The notes under the pieces: generated by a model
Databases searched by the model: none
What the model saw: the letters and a program-made list of their open reading frames with translations, nothing else
Told to the model about the DNA's origin: nothing
Program-made: the position numbers and the translations under genes
Shown here: in pieces, positions 1-5,074 of the stretch
How the letters are laid out: each line of letters begins with the position of its first letter
Numbering within the stretch: position 1 is the stretch's first letter
From: NIOZ-UU13 sp964653075
GTDB lineage: Bacteria > Planctomycetota > Phycisphaerae > Sedimentisphaerales > Anaerobacaceae
DNA: 5,142 nt
Direction of reading: 5' to 3'
Assembly (NCBI GenBank): GCA_964653075.1
Contig: CAZZAX010000289.1
Location: forward strand, 1 to 5,142

Positions 1-75
1 CCTTTAAAAAACTCCCCCTATTTCGTATCAAACGTGCAGGTAGCTCTAATTATAGGAGGACACATAATTCCTCCG

Positions 76-89
76 GTGCTTAAGAGCAC
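76..89. repeat. Small perfect hairpin upstream of the HNH gene
   Basis: GTGCT (76-80) and AGCAC (85-89) form a perfect 5-bp stem around a TAAG loop. Just before it, GGAGG (55-59) can pair with CCTCC (70-74) across a 10-base loop. No run of T follows, so it is not a convincing terminator. The first 120 bases otherwise hold no recognisable gene. The pair of hairpins could be the tail of a repeat element or the 3' untranslated region of a gene to the left. Confidence 0.25.
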
Positions 90-120
90 AGGTCATAAGA
101 CAGTAAGAAAATTCTACTCT

Positions 121-160
121 TCATCCTGAGCGGAGACGAAGGATAAGCGGAGTCGAAGGG
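121..160. repeat. REP-like dispersed repeat with internal direct repeat
   Basis: This stretch reads TCATCCTGAGC followed by two near-identical 14-base units, GCGGAGACGAAGGA (130-143) and GCGGAGTCGAAGGG (147-160), which differ at two positions and lie 17 bases apart. A third, weaker echo (GCGGAGCGA) begins at 175. From general knowledge, 'TCATCCTGAGC...GTCGAAGGAT' sequences are dispersed intergenic repeats found in many copies in diverse bacterial genomes, so this is best read as such an element. It sits just upstream of the endonuclease gene and may have replaced that gene's original start region. Copy number in the host genome cannot be judged from one window. Confidence 0.55.
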
Positions 161-186
161 CTAAATTCTCTCTGCGGAGCGAGAAA

Positions 187-249
187 ATTCAGTTAAACTT
201 TTCCATCACGATTCCGGACTGGCTTGCAAGGCCTTTTGTAGCCCTGGTA
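187..249 (+). other. In-frame upstream extension of the HNH/AP2 gene
   Basis: These 21 codons are in frame with the endonuclease and contain no stop; the first in-frame stop upstream is TGA at 127-129. They translate to a hydrophobic, protein-like segment containing ITIPDW then LARPFVALV, running straight into LLYRRIRYGYPF. I recall related proteins having an 'IPDW…LLYRR' type N-terminus, which makes this segment likely to be authentic coding sequence. There is no ATG, GTG or TTG in the segment, and the REP-like repeat lies just before it. Either translation begins at a rare codon such as ATT (187) or CTG (172 or 244), or the natural start was destroyed and the gene is 5'-truncated. Confidence 0.45.
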
Positions 250-765
250 TTGTTATACCGTCGCATTCGTTACGGCTACCCGTTCCGCCGGATACCACTT
301 ACACGCGGCAAATACGCCATCGTGGACCCGGAAGATTATGAACGATTGAACAAGCATAAATGGCATACTAACATCGGCAGAAACACCTGCTACGCCGTCC
401 GAACCGCTTTTAAAGATGGAAAGCGAATCCATACCAAAATGCACCGCGTGATTATCAATGCACCCAGACACCTCCTCGTCGACCATATAAACCATAACGG
501 CCTGGACAACAGAAAGGCCAACCTCCGTACCGCAACAATAGCCCAGAACAACGTCAACAGGGCGAGCTACAAAACAAAGAATTCACCATCGAAATACAAG
601 GGCGTTTACTGGTCCAAACGAGATAAGAAATGGCAGGTCCAGATATGCCACAACAACAAACGCAAACACATCGGCCAGTTTGACAACGAAATCCAGGCCG
701 CAAAGGCATATGACGAGGCAGCCAAAAAATACCATAAGGAATTCGCCGTACTCAATTTCTCGTAG
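250..765 (+). CDS. HNH endonuclease with C-terminal AP2 DNA-binding domain
   Basis: The 171-residue product is a homing-type endonuclease that would cut double-stranded DNA. Residues 15-40 hold the IPLTRGKYAIVDPEDYERL lead-in typical of this family. The HNH core follows at about 61-104: MHR with H65, then DH at 78-79, an N-rich stretch GLDNR at 84-88 and NLR at 91-93. An AP2-type DNA-binding domain fills 113-170, from KYKGVYW through the AAKAYDEAAKKY helix to the closing FAVLNF. Family knowledge: these proteins are selfish or mobile genes that often occur in many copies per genome. The TTG at 250 is the first usable start in this frame, but no Shine-Dalgarno precedes it. The frame is open and protein-like back to about 187 (…ITIPDWLARPFVALV…), so the real N-terminus may lie upstream, starting at a non-standard codon, or may have been lost. 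The C-terminus is complete. No intron or intein host gene is visible around it, so it appears free-standing. Confidence 0.85.
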   Translation: MLYRRIRYGYPFRRIPLTRGKYAIVDPEDYERLNKHKWHTNIGRNTCYAVRTAFKDGKRIHTKMHRVIINAPRHLLVDHINHNGLDNRKANLRTATIAQNNVNRASYKTKNSPSKYKGVYWSKRDKKWQVQICHNNKRKHIGQFDNEIQAAKAYDEAAKKYHKEFAVLNFS

Positions 766-850
766 TCCCTCACAGAGGCCCGACCGTAAGTAAGGGCTAA
801 AAAATATATAAATAACCATTAATCCATAATCATTTGAAAGGTTTGTGCTG

Positions 851-946
851 CCTCCGGTTCACACTAATTTTAATCACTCCACCGCTGTGTGATTGTATGA
901 TGTTCATGCTGGCCTTCAGTAGAAATGCTATATATCTCGTCATTCC
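851..946. repeat. Imperfect direct repeat, copy A
   Basis: Copy A runs from CCTCCGGTTC through ATGCTGGCCTTC and AGTAGAAATGCTAT to GTCATTCC. It aligns with copy B at 998-1101 over nearly its whole length, with many transitions and one gap of about 8 bases near 887-890. The best conserved block is 905-930, where CATGCTGGCCTTC and GTAGAAATGCTAT are shared. The ends differ enough that the duplication is old. Immediately after it the unit continues into a weak hairpin, ATTCCC (942-947) against GGGCAAT (954-960), the position at which copy B carries its strong hairpin. Confidence 0.6.
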
Positions 947-953
947 CTCGTAT

Positions 954-975
954 GGGCAATCCCGTGTGGTTGCCC
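954..975. repeat. Short hairpin after repeat copy A
   Basis: GGGCAA (954-959) and TTGCCC (970-975) form a perfect 6-bp stem around a 10-base loop. It occupies the same place relative to repeat copy A as the tetraloop hairpin does to copy B, and may be a degenerate version of the same element. Confidence 0.35.
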
Positions 976-997
976 GGACATGCTAACTGCATTTCTA

Positions 998-1101
998 CCT
1001 TCGGTTCGCTCTAGTTTTATTAACTCCGCCGCTTCACGTCTGCGCGATAGTACGATGCTCATGCTGGCCTTCGGTAGAAATGCTATTTGCCTTGTCATTC
1101 C
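998..1101. repeat. Imperfect direct repeat, copy B, with terminal inverted repeats
   Basis: Copy B begins CCTTCGGTTCGC and ends at GTCATTCC, mirroring copy A. This copy is also flanked by an 11-base inverted repeat: GCATTTCTACC at 989-999 and GGTAGAAATGC at 1073-1083. The enclosed 95-bp unit (989-1083) therefore resembles a small non-autonomous palindromic or MITE-like element. A third partial echo, CTGGCCTCCGGTAGCATTG, starts at about 1159. No target-site duplication was recognised. The unit carries no protein. Confidence 0.55.
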
Positions 1102-1116
1102 TGTGAAAACAGGAAT
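1097..1116. repeat. GAAA-tetraloop hairpin of a dispersed intergenic repeat
   Basis: ATTCCTGT (1097-1104), loop GAAA (1105-1108) and ACAGGAAT (1109-1116) form a perfect 8-bp stem with a tetraloop, inside the larger string GTCATTCC…GGAATCCAG. 'TCATTCC-stem-GGAATCCAG' is a very widespread dispersed hairpin repeat in environmental bacteria. Nothing T-rich follows, so it is a repeat rather than a clean Rho-independent terminator, although it could stop or stabilise transcripts. Confidence 0.6.
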
Positions 1117-1198
1117 CCAGAAAATAATCAATAGTAAATTATCAATAATAATTTGAATACTGGCCTCCGGTAGCATTGATTTCTTTTTATTTTTTACA

Positions 1199-1231
1199 TT
1201 GTACTTGCACCACAAACAACAGCAAGTACAA
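1199..1231. repeat. Perfect 10-bp inverted repeat, 13-base loop
   Basis: TTGTACTTGC (1199-1208) and GCAAGTACAA (1222-1231) are exact reverse complements separated by an A/C-rich 13-base loop. No stretch of T follows, and no convincing gene ends here, so a terminator role is not supported. It lies about 65 bases before the HNH/AP2 remnant and could be a protein-binding site, a transposon end, or a structured part of a lost mobile element. Confidence 0.5.
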
Positions 1232-1297
1232 ATTTATCATATTTCACCGATGAAATCTCGTCCGCTAAGGCAGGAATTTATCTTGCTCTGCAGGAAC

Positions 1298-1359
1298 GAA
1301 GCCGCAAAAAATATCGCGGAGAATTTGCGGTACTTAATTTCCCCTTGTCACGTAAGTAG
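1298..1359 (+). pseudogene. Remnant of an HNH/AP2 endonuclease gene (C-terminal end, frameshifted)
   Basis: Translated with one frame change, this stretch gives EAAK followed by KYRGEFAVLNFP, which closely matches the C-terminal EAAKKYHKEFAVLNFS of the intact endonuclease at 250-765. The first part (GAA at 1298 to AAA at 1309) is in one frame. The second (TAT at 1312 through TTC at 1341, TAG stop at 1357-1359) is in another. The run of six A at 1306-1311 is one base short of what an unbroken frame would need, so a single-base deletion in a poly-A run explains the shift. The HNH core and the first half of the AP2 domain are not recognisable upstream. This is the tail of a second, decayed copy; the function is gone. 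Confidence 0.6.
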
Positions 1360-1641
1360 CAGGCGGGGGTCAATAATCAATAAAATCCAGCTTACCACAC
1401 CAGACATGCCTATTCCCCTGCTCGTTTATTATTGAAAAATCAAGATATTTTCAGATAAATCCGAAATACATAGTATTACAGGATGTACAAGGAGTAAGAA
1501 TAAGCTGGCGTATTATAGAAGGAATTTTTTGAAAACATGATATAAATAATTACAAAAACAAATACTTTCATATTTATTTAATATAGTGTTTTTTATATGA
1601 TTGGCAAAGAAAAACTGGCTTGATTAGTGAAGTGTTAAGTT
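1360..1641. other. AT-rich intergenic spacer
   Basis: No gene is recognisable. Base composition becomes strongly AT-rich from about 1435 to 1600, a clear change from the left part of the window and consistent with a boundary between unrelated segments. Several TATA-like strings occur (TATTAT at 1511, TATAGT at 1582), but none has a good -35 at the right distance, so I do not name a promoter for the following gene. A TAA stop (1636-1638) lies in frame just before the next gene's ATG, fixing that start as the first possible one. Confidence 0.5.
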
Positions 1642-2235
1642 ATGAATGATGAAGAGATTAGACAAAATTTCCATAGAAAAATTCTTAGACGGCAACATGC
1701 CCAAAAAAATACACTTGTGATTGACGAACTTGGCTTGAATCATGGGAAATGTCGAGCTGATATTGCCGTGATTAACGGTTATCTTGCAGGCTACGAAATT
1801 AAGAGTAATAAAGATTCACTCCGCAGACTTGAGGAGCAAGTCAAATCATACAACGCAGTTTTTGATAAAATTTCTATCATCGTGGGCGACCGTTATATCG
1901 ACTCTATCCATAACTATATTCCGAAATGCTGGGGTATCATAATTTCTATAAGAGGCCAGAGAGGTACCATTAACTTTGTTACAAATCGTAAGGCCCAGAC
2001 AAATAAAAACATAAATCCATTAGCTATGGCACGCTTACTATGGCGTAACGAAGCAGCAGAGATATTGATGCAAAAACAGATGCCGCCCAAAATCCTACGT
2101 CAGCCTCGTGCTCTTTTATACGAGTGTTTGGTTGACATACTAAATACCTCTGAGCTACGAAAAAACGTTAGGGTGTATTTAAAGAAGCGTAAAAACTGGA
2201 GATGTCCTGCGTCACCTTCTCGATATGGTGGTTAG
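1642..2235 (+). CDS. sce7726 family protein, putative RecB/Cas4-like PD-(D/E)XK nuclease
   Basis: The 197-residue product matches the sce7726 family as I know it: a first helix with NFHRKIL, then LVIDELGLNHGKCRADIAV, then NGYLAGYEIKSNKD, and a basic helical C-terminus ending in KKRKNW. Visible candidate catalytic residues are E29, D40 (in RAD), E52 and K54 (in EIKS), and Q66/Y70 (QVKSY). This order and spacing, D…ExK…QxxxY, is that of RecB/Cas4-like PD-(D/E)XK nucleases, so DNA cleavage is a reasonable inference; it has not been shown for this family to my knowledge. ATG 1642 is the first start after an in-frame stop; the ribosome site (GAAG near 1629) is weak. The gene is convergent with the Beta-family gene and its last 68 bases overlap it. 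About ten residues (CPASPSRYGG) extend past the usual family end. Relatives are often found beside sce7725/Beta-family genes, which fits this neighbourhood. Confidence 0.8.
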   Translation: MNDEEIRQNFHRKILRRQHAQKNTLVIDELGLNHGKCRADIAVINGYLAGYEIKSNKDSLRRLEEQVKSYNAVFDKISIIVGDRYIDSIHNYIPKCWGIIISIRGQRGTINFVTNRKAQTNKNINPLAMARLLWRNEAAEILMQKQMPPKILRQPRALLYECLVDILNTSELRKNVRVYLKKRKNWRCPASPSRYGG

Positions 2236-3271
2236 TGCCAACTTGTACCCATTTAGTAAGGTTACCTCTTTTGGCACTCCTATTTGCACACTTCCGGATA
2301 TACTCCTTCCCCCATGAGAAGGTAGAATCGCGATAGTGATGAAAAGCCAAAACCTGCTCACTAAGTCCATGAAATTGCTCATAACCATAATCTTTAACAT
2401 TATTTCCTTTTACAATATACCAGCCATCATCAATAGTAAACTTTATTGTCGCATTGGGCTTCAAAAGCCTCATGTCCATATCGAGAACTTGTGGGTGTGA
2501 TATGGTATGATCACCAAATGTAGGAAGTCTCAACTTTGCTTTTCTCAAATCAGCAACTAAAATCTTATACAATTGCCACTCATGGCGGGTTACAACTTCT
2601 CCTCCCTTTTTAATACCAGCCATTGTCGCGGGAAAAGAAGTGCTCAGAACTGTAAAGGTTCGCCAGTCATTCAAATAAGGTAATTTGCTCACTATTTGCT
2701 GAATAACCATTGAGAATCCGTCAAGGGGAAGAAAATTCGGTGCACCTAAATCTATAATAAGGTCACAATTGTTTGCTTGAATATCCAGTGCTGATAATGA
2801 AGAATTAATTTCTTTTCTAAATGAATTCTTGGCGGCTTCTTCTATTGATATTCTTAAGCAAACGCCAGAATTGTCTTTGGTTAAAATTCTTGTAACCACT
2901 TGTTGATATGCCTTGTCTCTATCGAGCCCAGTAACAGGTATGGCAGAACACTCTTCTTTTCGAAGGTCATCAAACACATATTTAAGCGGATGAATCCCAT
3001 TTTTCATCCGTACAGAAAGACCAATAAGTTTTAAATCAACAAAACAAAAAGTGTTTCCCCATTTTTTATAGATTTTCTTCAACACAAAATCGGACAAGTG
3101 TTCATCTATTGTCTTTTTTTCTTTGTTCTCCTCGAAATCCCATCCAATCTCTGGAACCTCAATTAGTGGTGTAAACATGCGTTTTTTTGTGTCTGACAAT
3201 GTGTATACAGCTTGATATTCCCCCATTTTCCATCGTAGGCATGGTATATAGTGACGATGGTCAAATTTCAT
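2168..3271 (-). CDS. Beta family protein (P4 Beta-like, PF14350)
   Basis: The 367-residue product carries the conserved features of the Beta protein family, named after the beta gene of satellite phage P4. These are YIPCLRWKMGEYQAV near the N-terminus (8-22), TPLIEVPEIGWD (34-45), repeated hydrophobic strands ending in acidic residues (CFVDL 76-80, LIIDLG 171-176), RHEWQLY (229-235), FGDHTISHP (252-260) and the C-terminal WVQVGTNHHIEKV (341-353). The biochemical activity of the family is unknown; the regular strand pattern suggests an alpha/beta barrel-like fold (inference). ATG 3271 is chosen over the GTG at 3286 because AAGGAG (complement of 3278-3283) sits 6 bases upstream of it and the family motif follows directly. 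It is the third gene of the operon, 14 bases after the XRE-protease stop. It appears full-length, and its last 22 codons overlap the opposing sce7726 gene. Confidence 0.85.
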   Translation of the reverse strand: MKFDHRHYIPCLRWKMGEYQAVYTLSDTKKRMFTPLIEVPEIGWDFEENKEKKTIDEHLSDFVLKKIYKKWGNTFCFVDLKLIGLSVRMKNGIHPLKYVFDDLRKEECSAIPVTGLDRDKAYQQVVTRILTKDNSGVCLRISIEEAAKNSFRKEINSSLSALDIQANNCDLIIDLGAPNFLPLDGFSMVIQQIVSKLPYLNDWRTFTVLSTSFPATMAGIKKGGEVVTRHEWQLYKILVADLRKAKLRLPTFGDHTISHPQVLDMDMRLLKPNATIKFTIDDGWYIVKGNNVKDYGYEQFHGLSEQVLAFHHYRDSTFSWGKEYIRKCANRSAKRGNLTKWVQVGTNHHIEKVTQDISSFYASLNTP

Positions 3272-3277
3272 TATATT

Positions 3278-3283
3278 CTCCTT
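3278..3283 (-). promoter_or_regulatory. Shine-Dalgarno site of the Beta-family gene
   Basis: On the minus strand AAGGAG lies 6 bases before ATG 3271 and inside the 14-base gap after the upstream stop. It is the strongest ribosome site in the window and decides this start over the GTG that overlaps the preceding TAG. Confidence 0.8.
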
Positions 3284-3285
3284 CA

Positions 3286-4575
3286 CTACGAAAAGTAGAC
3301 ATCCGGAAATAGCTTTCTTACTTCGCCCTGCCCAACCATATCTTTCAGAATTATATAATTATTAGCTTCTCTTCTTATCTTCCCTGCAACTATTGCCGGA
3401 TGAATGCCTATCTTGTCTGCGAAATCTTTAATAGATTCTTCACTTCTTAGATAGCGGGCCAGAGCTGTATTCCACTTGCTCTCAGGAATTAAGGTTTCCC
3501 CCGCCTGTTTATCTGCTTCTTGTTCAATGTCTTTAGCTTCGATATCGAGGTCATCAAATATACTTTCTATATCTCCCTTGTGTAGGTGTTTAATGATATG
3601 GACAAGCTCATGGAAAAGAACAAACCAGAAGTTATCAAGCCTGTCATAACGCAGAGTCATCCCAATTACCGGCGAACCATCAGAAAGCAAAAATGCAGCA
3701 CCGTCCAGATAAGTATTAGGTAGATGAGATTCCACAACAAGTCGGATCCCACAATTTCGCAAGTACTCAATGACTTTTTTCTTCCAATCATCTGCACGGC
3801 TTAATTGCGCGAGCTTTGTTAACCAATCTTTGCTAATCGTATTCCGCTTGTATTTGTTTTTTATAGCCTGCTTCTTGGCAAGAGCTATAATACGACATTG
3901 CCATGCAAGAAGGGCATACGGATTTACATTACCCCCCGCGCGCACACGCTGACGTGCAAACGCCTGGACCGGACTATCAATAGAACCTGTCACAAAGTCC
4001 TTGACAAGTTCCTCAGCATTGGCCACAGCCGCCTCTAAAGAGCAGGGAGATTCCTCAAACCAATTGCGTCGGTACATTTCCTTAACCGGAAATAGATCCC
4101 ATTCTAAATCATCTTTATCTATATCAAGAGGTCCCTGTGATGTCGCTCCGAATTCAGCAACTTCACTTATATTTAAACCGAGTGCACTTGAAACATCTGC
4201 AAGCCGACGCAAATTCGCAGAAGCGTATTCCTCTGCTTCATATCTCTGAATTTGTTGTTCCTTCAAACCGATAGCTTCCGCAAGTTGACGTTGTGATAGC
4301 CCCTTGGCAATACGTGCTCTTATAAGAATAGTTGGCAATTCTTCAAGTTTCGAAGCCTTTAGTATTTCAACAGTTCCGGATTTTAGAGTCTCATATTCAT
4401 GAATTTGCATAGAAAGGTTGTCGCATTCACTGTGCAGTGCATCTATTTCTGCCTTTGCCAGAATTTTCGACTTTATTCGTTTAGTAGCTTCTTTGATATC
4501 AAAAGTGTCGATGGACGTCTTTAGTTTTTCTAGTTGGGCACTTGTGATTCTATATTGTCGCTCGTTAGTTATCAT
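3286..4575 (-). CDS. XRE-family regulator fused to ImmA/IrrE metalloprotease
   Basis: The 429-residue product is a one-chain sensor/regulator. Residues 1-75, beginning MITNERQYRITSAQLEKLK, are charged, helical and probably coiled coil, as in stand-alone XRE antitoxins. A Cro/C1-type helix-turn-helix follows at about 81-137, with GLSQRQLAEAIGLKEQQIQRYE and LRRLADVSSALGL. After a linker comes an ImmA/IrrE (COG2856) zinc protease domain at about 260-400: FHELVHIIKH gives HExxH at 322-326, and DIEQEADKQAGETLIP (349-364) holds the expected third zinc ligand region. The IHPAIVAGKIRRE tail (391-403) is also typical. Family knowledge: IrrE and ImmA cleave XRE-type repressors; here both are joined. 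Start ATG 4575 is preferred over the one at 4615-4617 because AAGGA (complement of 4583-4587) lies 7 bases upstream and conserved sequence starts there. It is the middle gene, 17 bases after the DUF6932-like stop, and is the likely binder of the operators at 5041-5076. Confidence 0.88.
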   Translation of the reverse strand: MITNERQYRITSAQLEKLKTSIDTFDIKEATKRIKSKILAKAEIDALHSECDNLSMQIHEYETLKSGTVEILKASKLEELPTILIRARIAKGLSQRQLAEAIGLKEQQIQRYEAEEYASANLRRLADVSSALGLNISEVAEFGATSQGPLDIDKDDLEWDLFPVKEMYRRNWFEESPCSLEAAVANAEELVKDFVTGSIDSPVQAFARQRVRAGGNVNPYALLAWQCRIIALAKKQAIKNKYKRNTISKDWLTKLAQLSRADDWKKKVIEYLRNCGIRLVVESHLPNTYLDGAAFLLSDGSPVIGMTLRYDRLDNFWFVLFHELVHIIKHLHKGDIESIFDDLDIEAKDIEQEADKQAGETLIPESKWNTALARYLRSEESIKDFADKIGIHPAIVAGKIRREANNYIILKDMVGQGEVRKLFPDVYFS

Positions 4576-4582
4576 GATAATA

Positions 4583-4587
4583 TCCTT
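4583..4587 (-). promoter_or_regulatory. Shine-Dalgarno site of the XRE-protease gene
   Basis: The minus strand reads AAAAAAGGATATTATC before ATG 4575; AAGGA is 7 bases from the start codon and lies within the 17-base gap between the genes. This fixes the start at 4575 rather than the ATG at 4617, which would overlap the preceding gene. Confidence 0.7.
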
Positions 4588-4592
4588 TTTTG

Positions 4593-5039
4593 TTAATTCT
4601 TGGAAAAACTTATACAAACAATACCTTTAGCATTCCCCGTGTGCCTGTCAATTTGGAAAAAATCGAAAAAGAAGTGCTTGCCGTCTGCAAGCCAACTGGA
4701 CGGAAAGAACTCTCCGTAGAAGCGTTCTTTCTGTTTTTTACGTCTATCATTAAAGTCAAGCAGAATAGGATCCAGCTTGTTAGGATTCACTCCTATAGGG
4801 TTCCAACACACATCAAAATCAGCTGGTATAGGCTTTTCCGTAATAAAACTACCATCAAGAAATATTTTTCTGCATCCTGCCTTGCGCAGAGATTTAACGC
4901 CATTTATAAATCCAGAATAAAGACGTTTTCGATGGTAAGAAGTCGCAAAACGAGCCTCAATCTCCTTAAGTGTTGCATTATGCACTCCCGGAGGTAACAC
5001 TTTCCAAGGACCACCAATATCAACAAATTCGGGCACCAT
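4593..5039 (-). CDS. DUF6932-like protein, nucleotidyltransferase-like
   Basis: The 148-residue product resembles the family called DUF6932. It has an N-terminal LPPGVHNATLKEIEARF (15-31), a basic helix HRKRLYSGF (36-44), then CRKIFLDGSFITEKPIPADFDVCW (56-79) and a C-terminal FFFDFFQIDRHTGNAKGIVCI (123-143). The G63-S64 … D74-x-D76 arrangement, with a further acidic residue at D126, is that of minimal nucleotidyltransferases such as MNT antitoxins, so nucleotide transfer to a protein or RNA is a plausible but unproven activity. ATG 5039 is chosen over the TTG at 5069 because conserved sequence starts soon after it and the TTG lies inside the promoter's -35 box. There is no Shine-Dalgarno: the promoter would start the mRNA at this ATG. 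It is the first gene of the operon and probably full-length. Confidence 0.75.
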   Translation of the reverse strand: MVPEFVDIGGPWKVLPPGVHNATLKEIEARFATSYHRKRLYSGFINGVKSLRKAGCRKIFLDGSFITEKPIPADFDVCWNPIGVNPNKLDPILLDFNDRRKKQKERFYGEFFPSSWLADGKHFFFDFFQIDRHTGNAKGIVCISFSKN

Positions 5040-5040
5040 G

Positions 5041-5060
5041 ACACAACTATACTGTTGTGT
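5041..5060. promoter_or_regulatory. Operator candidate 2 over the -10 box
   Basis: ACACAAC (5041-5047) and GTTGTGT (5054-5060) are perfect inverted repeats around TATACT, the complement of part of the -10 region. The site ends one base before the start codon and shares the three bases 5058-5060 with operator candidate 1. A protein bound here would block both the promoter and the start of the leaderless mRNA. The arms of the two sites share the core GTTG. Confidence 0.55.
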
Positions 5061-5074
5061 TGACCTCAAGTCAA
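5046..5074 (-). promoter_or_regulatory. Sigma-70 promoter of the operon (leaderless)
   Basis: Read on the minus strand, TTGACT (complement of 5069-5074) and TATAGT (complement of 5046-5051) each match the consensus at 5 of 6 positions and are exactly 17 bp apart. Six bases after the -10 comes the A of ATG 5039, the normal distance to a transcription start. The predicted mRNA therefore begins at, or within a base or two of, the start codon and has no leader. This agrees with the absence of a ribosome site there. Confidence 0.75.

Larger units (their letters stand above)
766..1295. other. Gene-free stretch made of diverged repeats
   Basis: I see no credible gene on either strand here: the short open frames have no recognisable protein signature, no ribosome binding site and run through repeats. 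The stretch holds two copies of a roughly 100-bp repeat (851-946 and 998-1101), hairpins at 954-975 and 1097-1116, a third short echo of the repeat (1159-1176), and a 10-bp inverted repeat at 1199-1231. It separates an apparently full-length HNH/AP2 gene from the remnant of another, and looks like decayed mobile or repeat DNA. Confidence 0.6.

Noticed and set aside
778..797. GCCC…GGGC followed by TAAAAAATA as a terminator for the HNH gene
   Set aside because: The stem is only 4 bp with a 12-base loop and no T-tract follows on the plus strand.
851..1176. Repeat cluster as a CRISPR array
   Set aside because: Only two to three diverged copies of a long unit, with no regular short repeat-spacer pattern and no cas genes.
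940..1215. Open frame of 91 codons on the minus strand
   Set aside because: It runs through the two repeat copies and hairpins; its translation has no recognisable protein features.
1199..1435. Open frame of 78 codons on the plus strand
   Set aside because: It starts within the inverted repeat, has no ribosome site, shows no family signature, and overlaps the HNH/AP2 remnant partly in a shifted frame.
1601..1629. TTGGCA as -35 of a promoter for the sce7726 gene
   Set aside because: The position 17 bases downstream reads TTAGTG, which does not resemble a -10 box.
2212..2400. Minus-strand open frame inside the Beta-family gene, and other internal frames at 3770-3952, 4001-4249 and 4590-4997
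   Set aside because: They are out-of-frame or antisense shadows of well-supported genes, with no signals of their own.
4576..4617. Alternative upstream start for the XRE-protease at 4617
   Set aside because: It would overlap the preceding gene and add 14 residues; ATG 4575 has a properly spaced AAGGA and matches the usual MITNERQ-type beginning.
5040..5069. Alternative TTG start for the DUF6932-like protein at 5069
   Set aside because: It lies inside the -35 box of the promoter, adds ten residues that do not look like the family, and has only a weak ribosome site.
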